The notes under the pieces: model-generated
Told to the model about the DNA's origin: nothing
What the model saw: only the letters and a program-made list of their open reading frames with translations
The model's database searches: none
Assembly: GCA_032622095.1 (NCBI GenBank)
Contig: CP136061.1
Location: 38,259,797 to 38,323,796 of the forward strand
Length of the DNA: 64,000 nt
Source of the DNA: Siphonodentalium dalli
Taxonomy: Eukaryota; Mollusca; Scaphopoda; Gadilida; Siphonodentaliidae
Reading direction: 5' to 3'
Shown: positions 1 through 11,600 of the stretch, one piece after another
How the letters are laid out: the number at the start of each line of letters is the position of its first letter
Numbering within the stretch: position 1 is the first letter of the stretch
Made by a program: the position numbers and the translations under genes

Positions 1-1762
1 GTTGCCATAATCGTAGTTACGATTACAGTTTCGAGAAGCCAGGCATGGACACGCGAGCTTTGCATGCAATCGTAGTTACAAGTTTCACGATAATGACACA
101 ATTAAGAACACAACAATCACGACAAACAGAACCATAGTACCATAGTGTGAGAGACAATAAGTTTGAACGGCACTATTTTCTTACAAACAAACTCGCATTC
201 ATTAATTCTCCGAAAATGTTTTTGGACTCTCTCCGAAAAAAATGCTATAAGCTATTCATAATTCTTATCAGTAGTAGTATTTGTCAATTGACGTGCTGGA
301 GTAACACACCCGCTTGGGTCAAATCATTTTGATATCGATGCCCAAATGTATAGTATAGAAGTTGGGCTGATACAGAGAACCCCATGTATAGATGTTCCTC
401 GCGGGGCTTAGAAGAATGTTGAGATATTTGTTTCGTGACTCGATTTATTTGAAATGTAATAATGATAAAAATAAGACACTTTTTTCGATTTTGCAACCAC
501 TCAATGTTAACAATTGGTGGGTATATTAGTTTTAAAATAAATATTTAATGAAGGAATAATGTAAATAGTCGGCCGTTTAACAGATTGTATTCCGACAGCC
601 ATCTTCCGCCGATCATTCACAGTTCAACTAGATAGGCTTTTGGTCACAAGCAAAGTTAGAGACTCCAGTGCCAAGAACGTATGTCACTATAGTGCAATCT
701 CTAAACAGCCGCTTCAGACAACGTGACAGCTGCTATCCGGACGTCATGGTGAGCGAGATATTTGTTACTGGAAAGTGAAAGGTGTTATGTCCATGTTACG
801 AACATCTATTAAATGGTTCAGGTATGCTAGATGTTCAAAATCAGGAGAATAACCCATACATATTTGGCGTTGTAAATGTCAGTTATAAATATGAGTTTAT
901 AACGCTTACTGATATTTGTTTGTGCATTTTGGTGTAAACATATTTATTCTCTAAATCATGCACATTAATTAACAAGATAATGGTACACATATAACATAAA
1001 GACACTTTTATTAGATAATGGGATTTGGCAGAAAGCAGGATGCTTATATCAGCCATGTCCCCATTTTTAGCATTCACAGGTGGTGTCTTTATTGATTATT
1101 CATAATGTTCTGTTCCCAGTTAGATTTTGCTTTCACGTTCAATGTTTCTATCTTATTAGCGTTGTCAGCCATCTGGGGCATAGACCGTCAAACAGTAACT
1201 CATCACGGGTCACTGCTAGGCAGTCCATGCATCAGATGACCGGAATTGTTACATGTATGTGACCTGACTCCAGACCCCACCCCATCATTTTCTAATAATC
1301 GTAGCTCAAAGTTTCGAAATCAAAACGACAAGAGAGTTGTGCATTTTCACAGCTTATGTGCTAGGTTATCTCGTCAGAAACGTTTATATAATCTTTTACA
1401 CAAGTTTAAAATCAAAACCGCAATGACTTGATTAGTGAATATGTTCATGGCCTTGGATTCAGGACCCTCAACAATATCATGCATTAGATAGCACGTTTTC
1501 TTCGATTCGACTCAAGAATATTTCCTACTTGAACAATCGTATCTATGTATATTGATATCCCATTGATTTGCGTGCGAATTCATTCACCATCTGGAAGATC
1601 TCGGTTCTGTATCACCAGCGAATACCATGTACCAGACACCGCTGTAGAAGTTGACTGACTACTGAGGCGCCCACTTCTGGCGACCCCGACGACATAGAAA
1701 GTTCTCAACATAGAATCACCGGCAATACATACAGTCTTTACTATACAGGTTTCACCCTATAT
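1..1762. other. No gene recognised (3' flank of globin gene 1)
   Basis: AT-rich DNA with only short chance frames. Apart from the diverged 49-bp repeat family member at 640-880 I see nothing interpretable, and no obvious polyadenylation signal for globin gene 1. Confidence 0.6.
640..880 (+). repeat. Diverged single-unit copy of the 49-bp repeat family with its flank
   Basis: Contains ATGTCACTATAGTGCAATCT and CAGCCGCTTCAGACAACGTG, then GCTGCTATCCGGACGTCATG and ATATTTGTTACTGGAAAGTG, paralleling the loci at 40.6 and 48.1 kb. Confidence 0.6.
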
Positions 1763-1885
1763 CTATTCCTTGTCTATCGAATTCTTCAAATCATCCATGA
1801 ACGCACCCCACGCTGCTTTGGCACTATCATTGAATTCGTCGCCCAAAGTGGTGGACATAAGGCTACATATCACAGCACCAGCTTT
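1763..1885 (-). CDS. Globin gene 1, exon 3 (helices G-H)
   Basis: 40 codons and TAG, starting KAGAVICSLM and ending NSIDKE. It follows a polypyrimidine tract and CAG acceptor. The pattern AGAVICSLM...GDEF...AKAAWGAFMDDL is the G-H region of globins, with the AW pair in helix H. It aligns without gaps, except for two residues, to the final exon of globin gene 2. I did not find a canonical AATAAA close downstream. Confidence 0.92.
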   Translation of the reverse strand, partial: KAGAVICSLMSTTLGDEFNDSAKAAWGAFMDDLKNSIDKE

Positions 1886-4800
1886 CTGGAAAAAAAAATA
1901 CAAGACACCATGATCATTGACATTAGCGTCGTCACCACCTTCAGAAGATACCGTCACCGCCATAAGTAGAAGCAACACTACCACGACCAATACCATCACG
2001 TACCGCCGTTGCCCAAAACTCTATTTACTATACCACCACAAAAACAAAACAACACTTGATCCCACCATAAAACCGCTATCATCAAGTTTGGATATCAAGA
2101 GACCATTGTTACAGAATCACGCTGGCCAGGAATTATTATGGCCATTCTTTTTTTGGCCATTTCTGATTTGTTTATGGTCCATTTTTCAGACACTTTCATA
2201 AATTGAGACAATTATATAAACACCACGCAATATAACTGAAACAAGAGGATTCTGGGATATCCCCATGGTGAAAATTGAAATATGGGCAGGTCGGAAACCC
2301 AATTTTGAGAAAAAATGTGATGAACCAACAAATTACTTGACAATTCTAACGAACGACGGACGGAAATCAAAACATTTTCAGATAAAGAAAGAGGGACAAC
2401 TCTTGAACGTAAAATGTGAACAACGTCAGCGAACCCTCTTTGGAAATCCCTCATGGTGCCAAATTTGTATACTACATTTCATTTAGAACCGATAACCCAT
2501 GGTTCAGATATAAGAGCGGACCGACGGAAATCCAACATTTTCAGATAAACAAAGAGGGATAACTCTTGAATGGGAAATTATAATCAACGTAAATGAACCC
2601 TCTGTTGAAAGCTCTCATGATACCAAACTTTTATACCAAATTTCATTGAGAACCGACCACCCATGGTTGAAACATATGAGCGGACGGATGGACGTCCGGA
2701 CGGACGGCTGGACGTACTGGCCAAAGTATACTGCACATACACATGCATACTTGTGGGGTGCGATCTTTTGTTTGAGTAAATTGTGGGGTGCAACCCACAA
2801 CTGACGATTTTTTAAAGAGCGTATTTTTAAAGAGCGGACGGACGGACAGACGGACGCATGTGATCCAGTATGCCCCCATCTTTTGGGATGGGGTATAAAT
2901 GTGAGTTGGACAATGGAAATGCGCACGGATAGGAACCCCAATAAGTCTCGTCGGCAACGAATATCAAAGCAGTGTAAAGTGCTGTCACTTGATTAAGAAC
3001 GTACACCGTTCTAACGTTTAATAGTCATGGTTTTGGCAAGTAAGCATGCGTGGTTTTGGATAAATTGTTACGAAACTGCTGATTACCAGTAAATATTACC
3101 CATGTGGATAGTTTGTTTATATCTAATTTGTAACTCTTTATGAATGGAGGAAATTAAAGCATATACATATCTCATTGAGATCTGGCGATAACGTGATAGG
3201 CGATTGTACAATATATATAGCTTTGAAACTTTTTGGCCAATAAGTTTGGCCAAATGAGTTTGTTTTTGGCCATCTGAATATGTATATACATGTATATCCC
3301 AACTAGAATATAATAGCTAACGACTAAACAAAGCTAGTGTTACTGCTATGTAAAGCATTGCTCCATGTTGCGAGGTGGTTTATTTTGCAAAATAAACTTT
3401 AGATTTCACTTTGCCAATATCTTTCATTTCTCAGATTGCTGTATGAAGATTATTTGCCTTCCCATAACTTATCACATATACCAAATGGGGTCGAATTGTA
3501 CTTTTATGTGTGACTAATCCGGGAGACCTGTGGCTTACAATGCGTTTAAAGAACCCAAGGATTCAAGAATATCAAGGTCCCCCATCTGTCATCAGCAAGG
3601 TGGATTTGACAATCCTGCCCAACAAAACTTATACAACTGGACAACAGTTCGAGCTAATTCATGCTAATGGGCTGCTTTAATGTTATGTATATTACTGATG
3701 TCTTTGCTGTGTAGTTTTGGTTTACGTTTTGTCCAGGCATACTATTCCACAATTATTTCGGCAATATTCCTTGACATTAACAGCAGCGCACTACCTGGAC
3801 TGTGTTTTAACCCTTTACCCAACAGAACGGCCCTGTGTAAATGCATTCTCTTATATATGCGAGTCGACCATATGTCGCCTCGCATATATAAGAGAATGCA
3901 TTGGCTTAACACATATTAATTGTTAAAAAATGTAAAAAAAAAAAAAAAAAAAAAATTTTTAGGCCAATGCATTCTCTTATATATGCGAGGCGACCTATGG
4001 TCGACTCGCATATATAAGAGAATGCATTGGCACAGGGCATAACTGTAACTATCACAATGTGGTCAATGAGCCGGTTCCAATGTTATGTATATTATTGATG
4101 TCTTTGCTGTGTACTTTTGGTTTACGTTTTGTCCAGGCATACTATTCCACAATTATTTCGGCAATATTCCTTGACATTAACAGCAGCGCAATACCTGGAC
4201 TGTGTTTTAACCCTTTACCCATCAGAACGGCCCTGTGCCAATGCATTCTCTTATATATGCGAGTCGATCATATGTCGCCTCGCATATATAAGAGAATGCA
4301 TTGGCTTAACACATATTAATTGTTAAAAAATGTAAAAAAAAAATAATAATTTTTTTTTAGGCCAATGCATTCTCTTATATATGCGAGGCGACCTATGGTC
4401 GACTCGCATATATAAGAGAATGCATTGGCAAAGGGCATAACTGTAATTATCACAATGTGGTCAATGAGCCGGTTCCAATGATATCCATATTTTTATGGTT
4501 CTATTGAGACAGAGCCAATATAATTTAGGCTGTTGCAGCTTTATTTGGCCGGGTTTGGCCGGTTTGTTGGGTAAAGGGTTAAACCACTACCTAACCCCAT
4601 AAATTTTCGACCATGCGCATGACTGGTCTCTCTTATCTTGTTATTCGTATGGCATATACTAATGTATACGATAATGGGTAAATCCTCCCACATTATAGAG
4701 GAGGGAAATCGCCGACAAGAAAGTTCGGGTAGTATGAGAAATAATCTCTTTAAAAACACTTCCACCTTCAAGGCTCAAGTTTAAAAAAAATACTTCTTCA

Positions 4801-5560
4801 AATATCTCCGTTATTTCGTCAATAATGCTATCCTCAATCCTAGCCGCGCGTGGCGCCTGTTTTTGCAAACAAGACATTTTAATTGCATTTATGAAACTTA
4901 CTTCCATATATTCACCGCCAATTTTAATATGTCGGTGGTATTTTCCGTGTCTTGAGAGAAAGTCAGCTGTTTTTGCATCGTCTCCGAAAGCCGCTATCAT
5001 GTCGCCTATTCTCGTGATCACTTTTCCCGCCTGCACATTCAGAAGGTCGGTGGTCTTCCGTTCATTCACGCTCTTACCTTTAAACTTCGCAAATAGATCT
5101 TGTAGCTCTGGATATGTGTCAAACAAACTGAAATCGTGAATTTACACTTGTGACAAGGGCGCGACGACAGGGGTTGTGGACCCCCCCCCCCCCAAAAAAA
5201 TAATTTGGCCTGAATTTTCAATAGTTAGGAATGTTCATACCTGATAAAACTGATGGGTTCTGATATTTTTATTTTCTAATTAGTATTTACTATGACATTT
5301 GGACCAATGTCGAAAATGTCCCCACTTTTGGTTGTATTGTATTGTTTATTTGCAAAGTCAACATCAAAGTTGCAACATGTTACAACGTATATACATATAT
5401 ACAAACAATACATAACATGTATGTACATCAATACATTCTTCCATCATATTATAATGGTATTAATAATAAAGGCAAATAATGCTAATACATTAAGAAATAT
5501 GATTTCTTATATTGTATACAAGTCATATAATATTTATCTCCTATATATTTTGAGACTTCC

Positions 5561-5605
<45 letters not shown>

Positions 5606-8600
5606 CGAAAACGGCTGCGCGGATCGAGCTCAAATTTCGAATATAAGTGTAAAAAGCCACGGGGATCGTCGACGTCGCATTTTGGACGAGCTTTGAGCAC
5701 TCATTCTCCACTCCCAATCAATAAAATCACCGCAAACACGGCGGGGGTTAATCAAGTGATAATTTAATGAGCGTTTGTATATGACGCGTCGCTATAAAAG
5801 AGCGTTTGTTTACAATTCAACGCAACGTTATTGCTCGAAATTTAGCATCGACAAAAATTAATTTCTGTTGTCAAAAACATAATTACGTGTTGGACTCTGT
5901 CATTTTAAGAATATGTGAGTATTACACACATACACACCAAGTCTCAACTTAAAATTTTGAAAAATAAGAGTTTTATCGACATAAATCGATTTTAATGGGA
6001 AATCCTATGTTAAAATTTAGCATCTAAAACATTTAATTTCTTCCATCTAAAACATAATTACGTGTTGGAATGTGTCATTTTAAGAATATATAAGTATTAC
6101 ACGCAGTCACACGAAGTCTCAGCTTGAAATTTTGAAAAATAAAAGTTTTATCGACATAAATCGATTTGAATGCGAAATCATGTGTTAATAAATTTTGGGG
6201 CTCAGCTGTTCTTTGTGTTTTCTAAGCGGCTTCATATTGGGCCCCAGTGTTATTATTTTCGATACACTGTTGAAAATTCTATGGAAGCAAAATGGTCAAC
6301 TCGGGACGGGTCAACCGATTGAGCCCAAACTTGCTACCTATGGGTACATTTGTCCCGAAAGTGTCACGGACGGGTCAAATCGTCATCCCGATGAGACATT
6401 TACCTTCAACTGGTCAATTCAAGGTCAAATTAGGTAAAACTGGCGGATGTCTGTACTTTTGTCCGAGGAGTGTTTTGGACGGGTCAAATCATGACCTGAC
6501 CTTGACCTACAAAATTGTCAATTCAAGGTCAATTCGGGTAAAACTTGCCGATTTCCACGAAATCTGGTACAAATGTAGCACAAGTGTCTCGGAACCTGTT
6601 GCAATTGCTTTTTCGAACAAAGCCATGGGACGAATGGCGCCAGTGGCGGGCTAACCTGCTAGTATTATATATAATACAATATAATACTTTAGTCATGGTA
6701 ACTTTTTAAACGCTAAGTTTAAGAAAATTCTCACTCTTTTCAATATACTTATATTTAGCAGTGACAATAATCTGTATAATTTATTTCTGTATGGATTTGC
6801 CCAGTAATACTTCGGGATATATATTTCTCGCAGATCGTTAAGGTCTGTACACAAAATAACAAAATGGTATTTATCAGACATGTTCGCCACATAACGGGCA
6901 TTTCGTGTCTTTACGTGTACGTTTATTCCATTATTATTGGTCTAACAGTTGAAAACCTTGAGGTACCCGTTGGAAATATCCCACTCAGTGCAAGGGGGTG
7001 GACTGTAGTTTCCAGGACTTCGGAACTTCAGTCTAGTTCAACTGGGATGGAGTTGTAAATACGAAGTTGGACAACGCCAACATAGATGTTCTAGTGACCA
7101 TGACATGTTCGTATATGCGCGTACGAATATGTGATTGCTGTTCGATGTATCATATATGGCAATGAATGTGAGCAGAATAAAACAGGGTCACCATTTTCGT
7201 TTCACGTAGAGGCCCTTGAAACAAGTGAACTTGAAATCAAATTGCTCCTGAGTCTTAATATTGTTAGGGAATGGTGTGTTTCCTCTGTTCCAGTGTTTCC
7301 GTCGTTTCAGAGCAAAATAAAAAAAATAAAAATATATAGTCTAACCACTGTCCCAGTTTGTTTCGTGATGTTTACACTGAATCAACTTGAAATGAAATTG
7401 CTCCTGGGTCTTAATATCGTCTCAGAAGAACGTAAACAAAAACTTTAAAAAAATATATAGTCACGGGATGTCTGTTTCCACTTGTTTCCACTTGTTTCAA
7501 GGGCCTCTACATGAAACGAAAATGGTGACCCTGTTTTATTCTGCTCACATTCCTTGCCATATCTACGATGTATCAAAGTATTCATATATGTATTTAATGT
7601 ATATAATTGGGACCACACAACCACATTAGATATACAATTCAATCGCCATTGACACTCTAAGATCTAAGATACATTCTTGTTTATATCGGATTATTTATAT
7701 TCGGTAACCACCCAACCTTCGCTGATAGTATTTGTCATCATGACTCTAGACAACGATGCTCAACAAAGCGGCTTTGGCAATTCCATTTGTACATTATACT
7801 GAATGCAAATTTCAAAAGCTGAGGTTATAAATGTATATATTGCTTTATATAGTACTTCCATGATACATTATCGACCCTTTTGGTTATTCATAATCGGACT
7901 AACTCCAACTAACCAACCAACCGATCAGCCAACTTTTGATTATATTATTTGTCGCTAGAATTTGTGGTCTTTATAGTTGTCGTTTTGCAATATCCGTATG
8001 ATTACGGCTTCAATAAACGAGTCTAAACTAAATATGGACACGCGACCTTTATGTGTATTATTGACCACTGCATATGACCTGATATCAACATAATTAGGTA
8101 TAAACAAATCACAGCAAACATAATCGTATCACTTTACTGCGAGCTGCAATAAGTTTGAACGACACACGGACTCGTATAAGCTATTTGTAATTCTTATAAT
8201 TAGTAGTTATATAATCGAAATGTGTTAAGTTACTGAGCTTTCAACCAATAGCCCAAACATAAATCTGCGCTTCTGCATTAATTTTATCAAACACCACGTG
8301 TTTTAAACTGTCACTGCTACTGACAAAATAGTATACAACTGAAGTAGAAAATTGGCACAACTAAGATATTCGCTATGGTGTGAGTTTTATCAAACACCAC
8401 CGCATATGTCAAATAGAATGACATAATGTTTAACATATGTTTGCAGTTGAAGTCAAAGACAATAGGTCACCTTGGGTGGTGTGACATTCGTTGGTATTTC
8501 ATTTTTTCTCAACCGGTGTGATGTCAGCAATTGCATAAATACTTCCTCCGTTTTGGTAGGATTTATCGGCGATATCCTCACCTAATCGGTCCAATCGTCA

Positions 8601-11600
8601 CGTCTGGGACCAAGTAATTACCAATGTAATTCAACGCATTATCAACACAGGGGAATTGCACCAAACGCAATATGTTAATAATCATGGTGTCAGACAAGTA
8701 AACTAGCTTCCTCGCCACGTTAGATGCCATTGTTTCACTGCAGGGCGGGTTGCAGAGCGTGCATAATCATCACATGGAATCCAGTTCTTGTTGCATAATA
8801 CGTAGAAAATGCACACAAGGAAACTGATCCGACCACTACGAGTGTCAATGTGCCGACACATGCGTAATATGAATGCGCACACAGTATATATATGCACAAG
8901 AGGTGCATTATGCTGTATAACATGCATCTAATAAGTCATAATCATTCATTGTAGCAACCACCCACCGAGGTATATATGCGAGAGTGCTGAATTCTTCGTC
9001 TGAGCTCTGGCCAATTATCAGTATAGGAGGCCGTGCATGCAGTGACCTCCACCATCGAGACCTCTAGATACACGTAGGACATGTAAACATTCGTATCTAG
9101 TTCAGTTTGAACAAAGATATATTGTATTGTCGGAATTATATCATAAACGACAACCCGACATAGTGTTTAAGTTACAACCACCCATCTCCCTCATACCACA
9201 AAACGAAATACAAATACATTAGTTGTAGCATGCTGAACGACATCACACACAACACGTCTAGTGTGTATGGTTTGTTACAGCTGAAGGTACCCTTCATACT
9301 TAAACATTAATGTTTTAACCCTTTACTTAACAGAAGGGCCCTGTGCCAAAGCATTCTCTTATATATGCGAGTCGACCATAGGTCGCCTCGCATATATAAG
9401 AGAATGCATTGGCTTAACACATTACAAATTATAAAATTGTTAAAGAATGTAAGAAAAAATGGTAAAAAGTGTTAAAAAATATTTTTTTTTAGGCCAATGC
9501 ATTCTCTTATATATGCGAGGCGACCTATGGTCGACTCGCATATATAAGAGAATGCATTGGCACAGGGTATAACTGTAACTATCACAATGTGGTCAATGAG
9601 CCGGTTCCAATGATATCCATATTTGTATGGTTCTATTGAGACAGACCGAAGATATTTTAGGCTGTTGAAGCTTTATTTGGCCGGTTTTGGCCGGTTTGTT
9701 GGGTAAAGGGTTAAGACAATGAGACAGAAGGACACACGCATGTGAAGACACATTGAAACATTGAGCATACGTGTGATTTCGTTTCTCAGATTCTCAATTT
9801 GGGAAATGACTGCGGTAATATGTCCATAAATTGTGATCGCCGCGTGTGGCCTGTCAAATTGTGTGATTGTTCCTCTTGCACGCCCGGTTACACGGTGGGC
9901 ATACACACAGGTACCCTGGTGCGAAATCACTACCATGTGTATATACCTTGTATTAAGGTATATAATGATGGTAGTGTTCTCGAACCAGGGGACCTGTGTC
10001 TATACACCTATACGAACGACCCGAGATATGTATTGTCGATGGAGACAATATAGGGAATTAACGACTATTTAGAAAATGTCTGTATAGGGGCACTGACCTG
10101 GTAAACTCATTATCGATAAACAGAGTGTGTCCACTGTGCGAAACATGATATTATGTGCAATATAGGTGATTTCCACGTGAACGGGCTCCCCTAGACGAAT
10201 TAAACGGACGTAGTCATATGGGCTTGCAGCCGAAAAGTCCACATTATGTAATGCAAAGTTAGGAGATGAATTCCACGTTATCTTGAAGTTTGAAAAATTA
10301 AAGTTTCGAGAGTAAGATACAAATCTATTTCAAAAGACCAAACACTTTGAAGTTGAACCAATTATTCAATCAAAATAGCGAGCGCAAAACAAAACACCTT
10401 TTGATATTTATTAAAAAGATTTTGGAAATTTTCAGAAACTCCTGAGTCTTACGCGCATGTTCACATTTGTAGGTGCTCGAGTACACACATGTATGTAAGT
10501 AAATATAAATTGATATACACCATAGACCATAATGTTGGTAAATATATTATCTGATTATGATGAGTAAACAAGTATACATCTATTAAACGCGACATCGATG
10601 TATTATATATATATAGTATACCATGCATTCTCTGCTTAATGATTTGTTGGGTATGTATACATGTACATGTATTGATGATACGTAGTTGTGTCATATGTAT
10701 TGTCTCTGTAATGCCTTTTATGATGACAAGAGTTACTATTAAATTAAATTCAATTGAAACGGCGATGTCCCCCCAAACAGGCACAACATGTTCCCCTGGA
10801 CCACAAGCCCAATATGAACATTATTATGTTGAAATCACATTATAAAGAGGGTGAGTCTGGTAAGTCATGTCGATGAATAAGGTAGATTAAATCATGTCAA
10901 TAATGTGGTCAATATGGGCTTATGTCGTATGGAAATATTCCCATTGTGGACGCCAAAAAACCCCAGAGTTTTATTCCCATATATAGAGCGTGTATTGAGG
11001 TTATATAATTCCAATATGAGCTTATTTCGCTCATTAAAATAAGACCGTTGTGTCGTTATTTTCACAAGAACAGGCTGGTGTGGCACACCTTATTAGTGAT
11101 TAAGTAGTCATTATCGCATGGTTTCGTGCACAAAAGCTACCCGGCATCTCTCAATCGTGCAAAAAGGCACCCATGATCTTCCAAAATGTGCACAAGAGTC
11201 CCACATCATCTCAAAGTGTCGTTCCTTTGCGGCTCAAAGCCACACTCAAAGCGGATGCAATAACCTTAAATTTCCGTTGAAATTTCACTCGAAAATCACA
11301 AATTATGATTGTAATAATAATTAACAGACGACTGATTCAGAATTGCGTCTTTGGTGATATTTTGATATGCTGGGTGACTTTTTGCACATTTGAGAGATCA
11401 TATGTGACCTTTTCTACGTTTGGGATATCATGGGTAGCTTTTTGCCCGAAATCATGCGACAGTGAATAATTCGGCCTTATTAGATTAATTACACTTATTA
11501 GATTAATAAAGGATATACAACGAGTCCTCGGTTAAATTGGGGACGAGTTGTAGATTCTATTTATTACATGATCCAAAACCTCGTCAAAACATACTTAAAT

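Larger units (their letters stand above)
5560..6660 (+). mobile_element. Possible non-autonomous Helitron-like element
   Basis: The order is AT microsatellite (5562-5602), conserved block, two ~175-bp repeats, a block with repeated ACGGGTCAA words, a short GC-rich snap-back (GGCGCCAGTGGCGGGC) and a CTAG followed by T-rich DNA near 6660. This order resembles DINE/pearl-type Helitron derivatives of invertebrates. No 5' TC end was fixed and no Rep/helicase is present, so the assignment is weak. Confidence 0.35.

Noticed and set aside
3680-4326. Apparent pair of duplicated membrane-like small proteins (MLCILLMSLLC...)
   Set aside because: They arise from the 400-bp tandem duplication of MITE plus flank. 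The C-terminal half is the palindrome read as peptide.
4659-5126. A 155-residue stand-alone globin-like protein
   Set aside because: The frame reads through a strong GTAAGT donor. Only 4902-5127 is coding, and helices A-B and G-H are on separate exons.
9673-9936. Possible exon on the minus strand (RARGTITQFDRPHAAITIYG)
   Set aside because: It overlaps a MITE terminus and a foldback arm. The protein-like stretch is short and has no convincing splice sites, so I do not list it as coding.
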